In this document: positions 8,051-17,656 of the stretch, one piece after another
How the letters are laid out: every line of letters starts with the position of its first letter
Position numbering within the stretch: the first letter of the stretch is position 1
DNA from: an uncultured Clostridia bacterium
GTDB taxonomy: Bacteria > Bacillota > Clostridia > Oscillospirales > Acutalibacteraceae
Length of the DNA: 64,000 nucleotides
NCBI GenBank assembly: GCA_947624285.1
Contig: CANQJS010000003.1
Span: 62,001-126,000 of the forward strand
Direction: 5' to 3'
The notes under the pieces: model-generated
Seen by the model: only the letters and a program-made list of their open reading frames with translations
Databases searched by the model: none
Told to the model about the DNA's origin: nothing
Program-made: the position numbers and the translations under genes

Positions 8051-8887
8051 ATGGCTTTAAGCTGGCTTAACAGAAAAACCTGCGTTGTCACGGGCGCTTC
8101 GGGAGGAATAGGCGCCGGCATAGCGGCAACTTTGATAAAAAAGCACGGCTGCGATGTTATCGGGATCGCAAGAAACGAAAGCAGGATAAAAAAATTTATC
8201 GAAGAGCTCGGCCCGTCCTACGCGGAGCAGTTTTCCTACAGGCTTTTTGATGTTTCAAAGCAGGAAAATTGGGAAAAATTCGCATCGGAGCTTGAGGAGA
8301 GCGGCACGCAGATAGATGTGCTTGTCAATAACGCGGGAATACTCCCCAAATTCAAGCGGTTTGACAGGTACGGTATCGATGAAATCGAAAAGACCGTTAA
8401 TGTCAATTTTTATTCGGCGGTCTATTCCGTTAAGGCGCTTTTGCCGATTATCCTCAAAAGCGAATGCCCCTCCATTATAAATATTGATTCCTCGGCGGGG
8501 CTTATGAGCCTTGCGGGCACATCGGCTTATTCCGCCTCAAAGGCGGCGCTCAAGAGCTTTACCGAGGCGCTGCGCGAGGAGTTCAGAGGCAGGCTCTATG
8601 TCGGCCTCGTCTGCCCCGGCTTTACGAAAACGGAGCTTTTCCGAAATCAAACCGACAGTAAGGAGAGCGACAGGAAAATAATCGATATGATCTCCACCGA
8701 TTGCGACCTTATGGTAAAGCTCATAATGCACGGAATAGAGAACAAAAGAGAGCTTCAGGTCCACGGGCTTGACGCGCACGCGATGAGCATATTCGCAAGG
8801 CTGTTTCCCGTAAACGGCACAAGGCTTTTCAGCGCCGTTATGAGGGCTGCCGATATCGAGATGTTCGATGATATTTTCAGGGTTTAA
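8051..8887 (+). CDS. Short-chain dehydrogenase/reductase (SDR)
   Basis: A classical SDR of 278 residues. The N-terminal Rossmann motif is VTGASGGIGAGIA, followed by NNAG, a catalytic Ser region (INIDSSAGLMS) and the YSASKAALKSF active-site Tyr/Lys. The substrate is not predictable from the sequence; NADP use is likely but unproven. The ATG at 8051 is chosen because GGAGGGG lies 5-6 bp before it; an in-frame TTG at 8033 lies upstream of that ribosome binding site. It has its own promoter and is followed by the GPH symporter after 83 bp, so joint transcription with the symporter is possible. Confidence 0.9.
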   Translation: MALSWLNRKTCVVTGASGGIGAGIAATLIKKHGCDVIGIARNESRIKKFIEELGPSYAEQFSYRLFDVSKQENWEKFASELEESGTQIDVLVNNAGILPKFKRFDRYGIDEIEKTVNVNFYSAVYSVKALLPIILKSECPSIINIDSSAGLMSLAGTSAYSASKAALKSFTEALREEFRGRLYVGLVCPGFTKTELFRNQTDSKESDRKIIDMISTDCDLMVKLIMHGIENKRELQVHGLDAHAMSIFARLFPVNGTRLFSAVMRAADIEMFDDIFRV

Positions 8888-8970
8888 ATTAAAATGTTAT
8901 GCGTTCGGGGTGAGGCTTGCCGTTTACCGAAAGAAATCATTTTAAATAGCGAAAGGCAAAGGTGAAAATA

Positions 8971-10437
8971 ATGAGTGGCACAGCAACAGATTTATCAACA
9001 CAAAAGCATATGAATTTCAAGGAGATAGCCGCCTATTCCTTGGGTCTTTTCGGCTTTCAGGCAATAGTCGGGCTTCTCAATTCCTATCAGGCTGAGTTTG
9101 ACGCTTCCGTTTTGGGCGCGGATATCGCGGTAGTCGGTGTTCTTATCCTCATAGCGAAGATAGTTTCCGCCGTTTTCGATCCTATAGTCGGCAGAATGAT
9201 AGACCGCTCAAACAGCAAAAACGGCAAATTCAAGTCGATGATACTTTATTCGATAATTCCGCTGCTTGTTATGACCGCGGTGATTTTCGTCAATGTTCCG
9301 TTCGGCGGCAACAGAGTGCTTCTTTACATATGGATATTTGTAACATATCTGATATGGAGCCTTGCGATGACGCTCGGCGATGTTCCGTCGCAGGGCATAG
9401 CCTCCGTGCTTACCCCTAACCCGACGGAGCGCACGAATGTGGTTTCGATTTCAAACACATTCAAGCAAGTGGGCTTTTCCGCCTGCGTCGTTATCGTTCC
9501 GATAGTCTGCCTCATTGTTCCCGGCGGCTCTCAGGTGTTCGGCTTTGAGGGCGAAACTGATACGCCGATGGTGGCAAGCGAATATTTCTGGACCGCCGTG
9601 CTCACCGCCGTGCTCGGCTGCGCGCTGTTCGCGCTTATACCGCTGCTCAACAAGGAAAGAGTGCCCTATGTTTCCGGCGAAAAAACAACTACCAAGGATA
9701 TGATAAGAGCGCTTAAAGACAATAAGCCGCTTATGCTCGTTATAATCTCCTATTTTCTCGGCTTCGGCAGGCAGATGGCAATGGGTATTCAGGTGCAGGC
9801 GGCGAATGTGCTGCTCGGCAGCCAAAATCTTGTCGCCGTGCTCGGTATCGTTACGGCGATCGGCTCAATGATAAGTATGGCGATATGCCCGCTGCTCATC
9901 AAAAAGCTCGGCGAGAAAAAAGTATATCTCATTATGTCTTTCTACGGCTTCGCCGTTTCCGTAATTTCGTTTATCATCGGTTATCTGTGGTTTAGAAATC
10001 CCGAAAACGCGGCGCTTATGATACTGTTTTATCTCTTCCTTTTCCTCATCGGTCTGCAATTCGGCGCCGTAACGCTTATGCCGATGATAATGACAGCCGA
10101 CTGCGTGGATTATTACGAATACGAAACGGGAAAGAGAATGGAGGGCGCCGCCTATTCCGTTCTCACCCTCACGATAAAGGTTTGCCTTGCGCTCGGCACG
10201 GCGCTCGGTCTTGTGTTTGTGCAGTTTTCGGGCTACACCGAAACGGTTACTCAGATCGCGGCGGGAACGGTCGGCGGATTCGATGTTAAAACGAAGGATA
10301 TAATCTTCTTCGCCTACACGGTAATGCCCGGAATACTCGCCCTGCTTTCAACTATCCCGATGTTCAAATATGATATTGTCGGCGAGAAAAAAGCGAAGAT
10401 CGCTTCTGAGCTCTCGGCAAGAAGAGAATCAAAATAA
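8971..10437 (+). CDS. MFS transporter, GPH (glycoside-pentoside-hexuronide) symporter type
   Basis: About 488 residues with twelve predicted membrane spans. It has the GPH/MelB-like features: an early conserved stretch IAKIVSAVFDPIVGRMIDRS and a second-half motif ADCVDYYEYETGKRMEGAAYS, which is typical of sodium- or proton-coupled sugar symporters. The sugar is unknown; no glycosidase lies next to it. ATG at 8971 is preferred, with AAAGGTG six bases upstream; GTG at 8962 is an alternative that adds three residues. A bidirectional terminator follows. Confidence 0.88.
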   Translation: MSGTATDLSTQKHMNFKEIAAYSLGLFGFQAIVGLLNSYQAEFDASVLGADIAVVGVLILIAKIVSAVFDPIVGRMIDRSNSKNGKFKSMILYSIIPLLVMTAVIFVNVPFGGNRVLLYIWIFVTYLIWSLAMTLGDVPSQGIASVLTPNPTERTNVVSISNTFKQVGFSACVVIVPIVCLIVPGGSQVFGFEGETDTPMVASEYFWTAVLTAVLGCALFALIPLLNKERVPYVSGEKTTTKDMIRALKDNKPLMLVIISYFLGFGRQMAMGIQVQAANVLLGSQNLVAVLGIVTAIGSMISMAICPLLIKKLGEKKVYLIMSFYGFAVSVISFIIGYLWFRNPENAALMILFYLFLFLIGLQFGAVTLMPMIMTADCVDYYEYETGKRMEGAAYSVLTLTIKVCLALGTALGLVFVQFSGYTETVTQIAAGTVGGFDVKTKDIIFFAYTVMPGILALLSTIPMFKYDIVGEKKAKIASELSARRESK

Positions 10438-10458
10438 TATTTAAAGTAAAGTGAAAAC

Positions 10459-10496
10459 AAAAAACCGAATCGCCTCTCGGCGGCTCGGTTTTTTTA
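10459..10496. terminator. Bidirectional terminator between convergent genes
   Basis: Stem ACCGAATCGCC / GGCGGCTCGGT with one mismatch, TCTC loop, T-run on the plus side and A-run before it, so it can serve both the symporter (+) and the MATE gene (-). Confidence 0.85.
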
Positions 10497-10514
10497 TACG
10501 GAATTTTCGGCGGA

Positions 10515-11906
10515 TTATTTAAGCTCTCGCTCTCTGCGTTTCAAATCTTTTGAAAAATCGATGATAAAAGGTATCGCCGTAATTCCCGCCAGCACATAGG
10601 CAAGCGGCTGAGAAAGCTCTATGCCCGTTATACTCAAAAAATTAGGCAGAATCAGCAAAAGCGGTATGAAAAACAGACCGTTTTGCGTGCAGGCGAGGAA
10701 AAGCGCTCTGCCGCTTTTTCCCACGCTTTGGAATGTCATATTCGCTATCATCACCGTTGGCAGCAACAGCAGGGCGGCACAGGTCATACGCAGGGCGATA
10801 TTTCCCACTTCCACGACCTCCGCCTCCGTGCGGAATATTTTTACTATTTCGGGCGAAAGGATAAAGCACACCGAAGCGAGAACTATCATAATCGCCGTGC
10901 TGAATATCCAGGTGAAATTTATTCCCGCCCTTACGCGGCTGTATTTTTTCGCCCCGTAATTGAAGGCGCACACGGGCTGAAAGCCCTGACCTATCCCGAC
11001 GCAAACGCTGAAAAGCAGATTGGAGCATCTCGCGACTATGCTCATTGCCGCTATGCAGGCGTCGCCGTATATCGCCGCCTGATTATTCAGCACCATATTC
11101 GATATGCTGTTAAGCCCCTGCCTCGCAAGGCTCGGAGCGCCCGTGTAGATTATTTCCGCTATCATTTTCGGCTTTAGCGTAATGTTTTTAACGGATATTT
11201 TGCTTTGGGTTTTTCCCGAAACAAACATAAACATCAATATAGCCATACTCACATACTGCGAGATGGCGGTCGCGAGTCCGGCGCCGGTTATGCCCATCCC
11301 CATTTTGAAAATAAATATCGGGTCAAGCGCCATATTTAGTATTCCGCCTGTTGTGAGACCGAGCATAGCGAGCGAAGCCATACCCTCATAGCGCAGAATG
11401 TTGTTCATAACGCAGCCCGTGGTCATAGCGGGGCCCGATATGAGAATAAACATACCGTATTTTTTGGCATACGGAAGGATTGTGGGCGTGCTGCCGAGCA
11501 GCTCCATAAACGGAGTCAGAAAAACAAGCCCCGCTGCCATTATGATTATTCCCGCCGAAAGCGCGAGGAAAAAGCCCGTGGAGGAATATTTCCTCGCCAT
11601 TTCAACATCCTTTGCGCCGAGGTGGCGGCTTATGCAGCTTCCCGAGCCGTGGCCGAACATAAATCCGAACGCCTGAAGAATTGCCATAAGGCTGAAAACA
11701 ACGCCCGTGGCGCCGCTGGCGGACAGATCTATCTGCGAAACAAAGTAAGTGTCCGTCATATTGTATATCATCGTTATCATCATACTGATGACGGACGGCA
11801 CGGCAAGCTGCGCCACAAGACGGTTTACGGGCGTTTGGGTCATTTTTTCAAATTGCTTGTCTGCCGAATCTATTTCATTTGATTTTTTGTAAGCGTGATT
11901 TTCCAT
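10515..11906 (-). CDS. MATE family efflux transporter
   Basis: About 463 residues with twelve predicted spans and MATE-family motifs: PVNRLVAQLAVPSVISMM at the start of TM1, GHGSGSCISRHLG near TM2, and the internally repeated counterpart with GIGQGFQPVCAFNYGAKK in the second half. MATE proteins export cationic drugs or metabolites using Na+ or H+ gradients; the substrate is unknown. ATG at 11906 is preferred because ACGGAGAAAAT precedes it; the frame extends seven codons further to a TTG. It lies 54 bp after the start of the neighbouring ABC gene's downstream end, on the same strand, and may belong to the same export locus. Confidence 0.92.
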   Translation of the reverse strand: MENHAYKKSNEIDSADKQFEKMTQTPVNRLVAQLAVPSVISMMITMIYNMTDTYFVSQIDLSASGATGVVFSLMAILQAFGFMFGHGSGSCISRHLGAKDVEMARKYSSTGFFLALSAGIIIMAAGLVFLTPFMELLGSTPTILPYAKKYGMFILISGPAMTTGCVMNNILRYEGMASLAMLGLTTGGILNMALDPIFIFKMGMGITGAGLATAISQYVSMAILMFMFVSGKTQSKISVKNITLKPKMIAEIIYTGAPSLARQGLNSISNMVLNNQAAIYGDACIAAMSIVARCSNLLFSVCVGIGQGFQPVCAFNYGAKKYSRVRAGINFTWIFSTAIMIVLASVCFILSPEIVKIFRTEAEVVEVGNIALRMTCAALLLLPTVMIANMTFQSVGKSGRALFLACTQNGLFFIPLLLILPNFLSITGIELSQPLAYVLAGITAIPFIIDFSKDLKRRERELK

Positions 11907-11959
11907 ATTTTCTCCGTTTGTATACAAATGCGCCTATAAGCGCATAATTTAGGCTGTGT

Positions 11960-13765
11960 TTAATTCTCGGCGCTGCCCTCTCGGTATTTTTCCGCCTGAA
12001 GATTAAACATATAAGCGTATTTTCCGTTCATTTTCATAAGCTCAAAATGCGAGCCGCTCTCAACGATCTCGCCGTTTTCCATTACATATATCCTGTCCGC
12101 GTTTATGGTGGTTGAAAGGCGGTGGGATATGAAAATAACCGTTTTGTCCTGCGCCGCTTCCATCATCGCCTTGTTTAGATTGTATTCGGCTATCGGGTCA
12201 AGATTGGCGGAGGGCTCATCCATTATAACATACGGGCACTGCTTGTAAAACGCTCTCGAAACGGCTATCTTCTGCGCTTCTCCGCCCGAAAGCATAACGC
12301 CGCCGTCGTCAAACTCACGAAGAAGCTCCGTTTTCAATCCGTGCTCTGTTTTTTTTGTAAATCCGCTGTGCTCAAGCGCCCGCGCCGCCCGCTTTTCGTC
12401 CGGGTCGAGATCAAGAGCCACATTTTCTCCGAGTGTGGCGGCGAAAAGCTGAAAATCCTGAAAAACGGCGGCAAATCTGTTTCTGTGTGATTCTATTGTT
12501 TCGTCCTTGATATTTCTGCCGCCGATAAGTATTTCGCCCTCGGTCGTGTCATAAAGCCTCAGCAACAGATTGGTGAGCGTTGTTTTTCCCGCTCCGTTAT
12601 ATCCCACAAGCGCTATTTTTTCATACGGGTGCAGTGTAAGATTTATATTTTTCAGCGTCGGCTCTTCGTTGCCGGGATATGTGAACGAAACATTTTTAAA
12701 TTCTATCGTTTCAACCTTTGAGCCTTCGGCTGTATGCGCGCCGTCTTTTATCTTGTTTTTTCGCTTTAAAAATTCTCTGAATTTTTCCACCAGCTTCGCC
12801 TGCTCCGAAAAATTCCTCGCCGAAAATATTGTGAGGTAAGAGAAAGCCATAGCCACTGAGAACGCCCCGTTGAAGGTGGCGACAAAATCGCCCGTGGAAA
12901 GAGTTTTGCTCACGAGAATGCAGTAGCCGAGATAGAGCGGAAGCAAAAACATAAAGCTCAGTATCTGAAGCCCGCCTTCTTCAAAGAAGTATATAATGTC
13001 TATTCTTTTCACATATTTTCTTTGGTTGTTTATAACATCGTCGGCAGCGTCGTTATAGCGCTCTATGAGAAGCGGCTTTATGTTGTTCATTCTCACTTCC
13101 TTTGCGTAATCCAGAAGATAAAACACGCGGGCAAAGTAGTCGGCGCGGCGGTGGTATCTGTTGTTTTCAATGCGCCTTTCCGATTGCAGAGAGCCGATTT
13201 TTTTGCCGAGCGGCATAAACACGGCTATTGAAACAAGGATTATCAAAAGGCATATCGGATCTATGGCGAGTATTACGGAGCTTATCGTCACAAGCGAAAC
13301 AAGCTCGCCAACATATCCGCTTACCATTCTGAGAATGTTTTGTATCTGCCCGCCTGACGCCTCTATCGAAAGAATGAAATTAGTGTAAAAATGCGGGTCG
13401 TCGTATGATTCAAGGTCAAGATTTTTTGCCTTGTTGTAAAACATCGTGTTGAGCCCTTTTGTGAGCCTTTCTCTTTCGATTCTTGAAATGAAATCACCGA
13501 AAATATTATTCAGTATCTCGCTCACTATCAGCACGGCGGCGATAATAATTATCGCGTAAAGAATTTTTTTGGTATCGTCCTTATTTTCGATAACATCTAT
13601 AACATATTTTACGCCTACAACCGAGATAAGGCGCGTCGGCAGCGTTCTCAGAAGCCCCATAAAAAATTCGCCCAAAACAAGAACGGGGGAAATTTTGAAC
13701 ATTAACGAAAGAAAGAAGAAAATGTTTGAAATCATTGAATGCTCGGTTTTATCCGACTTTTTCAT
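11960..13765 (-). CDS. ABC exporter, fused permease/ATPase (second subunit)
   Basis: About 601 residues. The N-terminal half is a six-span ABC exporter membrane domain; the C-terminal half is the ATPase with Walker A GYNGAGKTT, signature LSGGEAQKIAVSRAF, Walker B YVIMDEPSANLDP and the H-loop ISHRLST. Met at 13765 is chosen because AAGGAGGGCGACAGCG precedes it; the frame extends 19 codons further upstream into the preceding gene. It overlaps the stop of the upstream ABC gene by 17 bp, so the two are translated together and most likely form a heterodimeric exporter (BmrCD-like arrangement). The substrate could be a drug, lipid or peptide. Confidence 0.9.
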   Translation of the reverse strand: MKKSDKTEHSMISNIFFFLSLMFKISPVLVLGEFFMGLLRTLPTRLISVVGVKYVIDVIENKDDTKKILYAIIIIAAVLIVSEILNNIFGDFISRIERERLTKGLNTMFYNKAKNLDLESYDDPHFYTNFILSIEASGGQIQNILRMVSGYVGELVSLVTISSVILAIDPICLLIILVSIAVFMPLGKKIGSLQSERRIENNRYHRRADYFARVFYLLDYAKEVRMNNIKPLLIERYNDAADDVINNQRKYVKRIDIIYFFEEGGLQILSFMFLLPLYLGYCILVSKTLSTGDFVATFNGAFSVAMAFSYLTIFSARNFSEQAKLVEKFREFLKRKNKIKDGAHTAEGSKVETIEFKNVSFTYPGNEEPTLKNINLTLHPYEKIALVGYNGAGKTTLTNLLLRLYDTTEGEILIGGRNIKDETIESHRNRFAAVFQDFQLFAATLGENVALDLDPDEKRAARALEHSGFTKKTEHGLKTELLREFDDGGVMLSGGEAQKIAVSRAFYKQCPYVIMDEPSANLDPIAEYNLNKAMMEAAQDKTVIFISHRLSTTINADRIYVMENGEIVESGSHFELMKMNGKYAYMFNLQAEKYREGSAEN

Positions 13766-15584
13766 CGCTGTCGCCCTCCTTTCTGTTGTAGCTGGAGGCT
13801 TGAAGAGTAAACATTTCGGCATATTCCCCGCCGTCTGCCATAAGTTGGGCGTGGCTGCCGCTTTCTATTACCTCGCCGTTTGACAAAACGAAGATATTAT
13901 CCGAAAGAACGGCGCTTGAGAGCCTGTGAGATATGTAGATGACCGTTTTGTTTTTCGTTGCCAAAATCAGGTTTTCATACATCTTGTATTCGGCTATCGG
14001 GTCAAGCGCGGATGACGGCTCGTCGAGTATCGCCACATCAAATTCTCCGGCAAACATTCTCGCTACGGCAGTTTTTTGCGACTCGCCGCCGGAAAGCCCC
14101 ACGCCGTTTTCGTCAAACTCACGGGTGAGAACGGTATCCGCCCCGTTGGGGAGGCGGGCTATCTTTTCGTAAACGCCGCTTTGCATCAGCGCCGCTTTTG
14201 ATTTTATTTTGTCCTCGTCGGTGCAATTTTTGCACATAACATTTTCATTTACCGAAACGGCAAATGTTTTGTAATCCTGAAATACGGTTGAGAATTTCAG
14301 GCGCAGGCTGTTTGTATTATATTCCTTTATATTTGTGCCGTTATAAAGGATCTCTCCCTCAACGGGGTCGTAAAATCGCAAAAGCAGCTTTACAAGCGTG
14401 GATTTTCCCGCTCCGTTCACGCCAACTATCGCCACCGTTTCGCCTTTGTTTATCTTTAAATTGACATTTTTCAGCGAATAGTACTTTGCACCGGGGTATT
14501 TAAAGCTCACATTTTTCAGCTCAAGGCTCTCAAAATCCTCCGGCTCCCTGCCGCCGGGCGTCACCTTGGATTCATATTCAAAAAAGGCGCGCAGATTTTG
14601 AAAGTAAAAAGCCTCCGTGGACAGACCTGAAAAATCGTCCGCTATGGAAACGGTTGCGGAGCGTATTGAGTTTATCGAAGAAAGAATAACGGAAAAGCCC
14701 GAAACGGAAAGATCGTTTGTGTAAACGAACTGATAACCCGCAAGCGCGTATGTGCCTACTATCGGTATAAATTCTCCGAGCACGGTGCCTATCATACTGC
14801 ATATAAAAAGCTTAAAGCCGTATTTTTTCATTATCTCTATATTGTTCGCAACGGCTCTGTTAAACCTGTTCAATATTACGCTGAAGATATTTGAGGTCCT
14901 CATATCCTTGGAAAAATCCTTGAGGAAAACCGTTCTTTGCGAATATGCCTTTATTCGGTTGTTAGTAGTCATCTTAAGATCGCATTTGTAGAGGATCTTG
15001 CTTTTAAGTATTTCCACGATGAAAACAAAAAGTATGGGCGCAAGAAAAATAAGATACGCCGGATTTATAGATAAAATCACGCCTATGATAGAAACAAACG
15101 ATATGAAATTGCCGATCAAAGACGAGAGGGAATAGGAAAAAGATGTGAAATGGCTGCTGGTAAGTATTTCGCAAGCGCGCTGATACTTGTCGTAAAATTC
15201 GGGGTCCTCATAGCAGCTTATGTCAATTGAAGCGGCTTTTTCAAATATTTTGTTGTTGAGCGCTTTGAATATCTTTTTTTCGCCTACAAGGCATTTGTAA
15301 TCGCTGAAGCACGAAATAAACTCATATGTTATTCCTATGGCGAAAAAGAGAAGCAGCGTTTTTACATAATAGCCGAAATCACCGTTTCCCTCAATTATAT
15401 TGAGTATCATTCTCAAAAACAAAACGGTTTGAAAGAAATTCTGAAAAATAATGCAAACGCAAAGGTCGACTATATGCCAAAGCATATAGCCTTTGTCCAG
15501 CCCGTATATGATTTTAGCCGCGTATATTATATTTTTCATTACGGGCACCTTTTCGGTGCCTCTTGTGATCGGCGTTCTCCTCAT
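13749..15584 (-). CDS. ABC exporter, fused permease/ATPase (first subunit)
   Basis: About 611 residues: six-span exporter domain, then ATPase with Walker A GVNGAGKST, signature LSGGESQKTAVARMF, Walker B VAILDEPSSALDP and H-loop ISHRLSS. Both subunits have canonical signature motifs, so neither ATP site is obviously degenerate. The start at 15584 has GGAG nine bases upstream and lies ~31 nt downstream of the predicted transcription start, whereas the longest open frame begins inside the promoter. A third option, Met at 15539, has its AAGGTG site partly within a hairpin (15544-15560). Probably forms a heterodimer with the following gene. Confidence 0.88.
   Translation of the reverse strand: MRRTPITRGTEKVPVMKNIIYAAKIIYGLDKGYMLWHIVDLCVCIIFQNFFQTVLFLRMILNIIEGNGDFGYYVKTLLLFFAIGITYEFISCFSDYKCLVGEKKIFKALNNKIFEKAASIDISCYEDPEFYDKYQRACEILTSSHFTSFSYSLSSLIGNFISFVSIIGVILSINPAYLIFLAPILFVFIVEILKSKILYKCDLKMTTNNRIKAYSQRTVFLKDFSKDMRTSNIFSVILNRFNRAVANNIEIMKKYGFKLFICSMIGTVLGEFIPIVGTYALAGYQFVYTNDLSVSGFSVILSSINSIRSATVSIADDFSGLSTEAFYFQNLRAFFEYESKVTPGGREPEDFESLELKNVSFKYPGAKYYSLKNVNLKINKGETVAIVGVNGAGKSTLVKLLLRFYDPVEGEILYNGTNIKEYNTNSLRLKFSTVFQDYKTFAVSVNENVMCKNCTDEDKIKSKAALMQSGVYEKIARLPNGADTVLTREFDENGVGLSGGESQKTAVARMFAGEFDVAILDEPSSALDPIAEYKMYENLILATKNKTVIYISHRLSSAVLSDNIFVLSNGEVIESGSHAQLMADGGEYAEMFTLQASSYNRKEGDSDEKVG
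15544..15560 (-). promoter_or_regulatory. Hairpin over early codons/possible start of ABC gene
   Basis: Minus strand GGCACC-GAAAA-GGTGCC. The right arm and loop contain AAGGTG, which would be the ribosome binding site if translation began at Met 15539. It may be chance. Confidence 0.3.
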
Positions 15585-15621
15585 TTTTAAGAATCTCCGC
15601 AAAAAATTTAGCTGTCTAAAC

Positions 15622-15649
15622 ATTATACCACTTGTGTCAAAGCAGTCAA
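15622..15649 (-). promoter_or_regulatory. Promoter of ABC exporter operon
   Basis: Minus strand: TTGACT (15644-15649), 16-bp spacer, TATAAT (15622-15627). It fixes the transcription start near 15615 and argues against the longest start codon of the ABC gene. Confidence 0.7.
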
Positions 15650-15847
15650 GATTTAGGCGCGCAAATATTTATAATATTTTTAAACTTCTTATTCGCGCCG
15701 CCGCTCACGGCGTTTTGATTTGTAATTTGACACGGATTTGACATAAAAGGCATATTGTTTTGAACAACATCGCATAAGCTTATCTATGTTCGTATTTTGT
15801 AAAGTTTTTGTATTGTATATGTAAGGTCAAGAAAAAGAGGTGACTCA

Positions 15848-17593
15848 ATGGATATTTTTTCTATAATATCCCTGCTGGGCGGTATTGCGCTGTTTCTTTA
15901 CGGAATGCGCTTTATGGGCGAGCAGCTTGAGAGGCTCTCGGGCGGAAAGCTTGAGGAAATTCTTGAAAAAATGACGGACAAGACCTATAAGGGCATTTTG
16001 CTCGGGGCGGTCGTTACGGCGGTCATCCAGTCGTCGTCGGCAACAACTGTAATGGTAGTAGGCTTCGTCAATTCGGGAATTATGAAGCTTTCACGCGCGG
16101 TAGGCGTTATTATGGGCGCGAATATAGGCACAACTGTTACCGGATGGATACTTTCGCTTTCCGAAATAAACGGAGACAGCCTAATCGTTACTCTGCTCAA
16201 GCCGTCATCATTCGCTCCCGTTCTTGCGATAATAAGCGTATTCATTCTTATGCTTTCCAAAAATGAAAAAAGGAAAAATCTCGGCGGCATTTTGATGGGT
16301 TTTTCGGTTTTGATGATGGGTATGACGCTTATGAGCGATTCAATGTCTGGGCTTTCGTCGGACGAGAGCTTTACCTCTATGATGGTGTCATTCAGCAACC
16401 CGATAGTCGGTATCCTTGCCGGCACGCTTTTGGCTGCCGTTGTTCAGTCCTCAAGCGCGGCGGTCGGCATAATTCAGGCGATGGCAATATCGGGCAGCAT
16501 AGGCTTTTCCTCTGTTTTCCCGCTTATTCTCGGGCAGAATATCGGCTCATGCGTGCCGGTGCTGATTTCAGCGGTTGGCGCAAGCAAAAACGCCAAACGC
16601 ACATCGCTGATTTACCTCTATTTCAATGTTATCGGCGTAATCGTTGCGGGGCTTTTGTTCTATGGGCTCAACGCGGTTATAGGCTTCGGATTTATGCAAA
16701 ATGAGGTATCCTCCATTCAAATAGCGATAATAAATTCCGTTTTCAAGGTGTTTACAACGATTGTATTCTTCCCGTTTGTAAAGCAGCTTGAATTCATCGC
16801 GGTCAAATCCGTAAGGGGATCGGACGACGGCAAAGAGGAACAGCTTATAGACGAAAAATTCACCATAAGCTCAGGATACGCCATTGAAAAATGCCGCGAA
16901 GTCACCGTTCAGATGGCGGAGCTCGTTGAGGAAACGGCGCTTTGCGCTCTTTCCGTAATAAAAAATTACACCGACGAAAAGGCGGAAACGATAACGAAAA
17001 ACGAAAAGAAAACGGATAAATTTGAAGAGACGCTTGAAACATATCTTGTGCGCGTCGGCTCAATGGATCTTTCGGATAAGGACAGTAAGAGGCTGTTTAT
17101 GCTTCATCACGCCATTGAGAATTTCGAGCAGATAGGCGACTACAGCGAGGATATTTTAAAAGCGCGCAAATCTATGAACAAGAGAAATTCAAATCTTTCC
17201 GACAAGGCAAAATACGATCTCTCCGTAATGATCGCCGCCGCCAAAAAAATCGTGAGCACAACAACAGAGGGCTTTAAGTATTGGGATATGGAAAAGCTCA
17301 GAAAGGTAAGCCCGCTTGAGGATGTTATAGACAAGCTCAAAAAAGAGCTCAGGCGCAGGCATATGGAAAGGATAGAGGCGGGCGAATGCTCCGTTGAGCA
17401 GGGATTGCCGTATTTTGATATCGTAAGCTCCATAGAGCATATTGCCGACCACTGCTCCGATCTAGCGCTTTCAATGATAGAGCTTGAGAGCGGAGACTAC
17501 AATATCCACACTTATATCCGCGATATAAGAGAATCAGACGAAAATTTCATAGAAAATCTCGATTCATATCTTGAAAAATATTCTCTTAACTGA
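15848..17593 (+). CDS. Na+/phosphate cotransporter (NptA/PNaS type) with PhoU-like domain
   Basis: A 581-residue protein. Residues 1-310 are the PNaS Na/Pi cotransporter domain with two inverted repeats, each with the QSSS signature (AVIQSSSATTVMVVGF and AVVQSSSAAVGIIQAMA) and the GANIGTT / GQNIGSC pairs. Residues from about 340 to the end are alpha-helical and resemble PhoU domains, which bind phosphate-signalling partners in the cytoplasm. The start has GAGGTGACTC before ATG. Downstream, 63 bp away, lies a PhoB/PhoR-like two-component pair, so transport and phosphate sensing are probably linked, the PhoU part perhaps modulating the kinase. Confidence 0.9.
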   Translation: MDIFSIISLLGGIALFLYGMRFMGEQLERLSGGKLEEILEKMTDKTYKGILLGAVVTAVIQSSSATTVMVVGFVNSGIMKLSRAVGVIMGANIGTTVTGWILSLSEINGDSLIVTLLKPSSFAPVLAIISVFILMLSKNEKRKNLGGILMGFSVLMMGMTLMSDSMSGLSSDESFTSMMVSFSNPIVGILAGTLLAAVVQSSSAAVGIIQAMAISGSIGFSSVFPLILGQNIGSCVPVLISAVGASKNAKRTSLIYLYFNVIGVIVAGLLFYGLNAVIGFGFMQNEVSSIQIAIINSVFKVFTTIVFFPFVKQLEFIAVKSVRGSDDGKEEQLIDEKFTISSGYAIEKCREVTVQMAELVEETALCALSVIKNYTDEKAETITKNEKKTDKFEETLETYLVRVGSMDLSDKDSKRLFMLHHAIENFEQIGDYSEDILKARKSMNKRNSNLSDKAKYDLSVMIAAAKKIVSTTTEGFKYWDMEKLRKVSPLEDVIDKLKKELRRRHMERIEAGECSVEQGLPYFDIVSSIEHIADHCSDLALSMIELESGDYNIHTYIRDIRESDENFIENLDSYLEKYSLN

Positions 17594-17656
17594 AATAATA
17601 TAGGTAGCGGCAAAAATCCCGCCGCGCGTTAGTGTTATTAAAAAGGAGAGAGGTCT

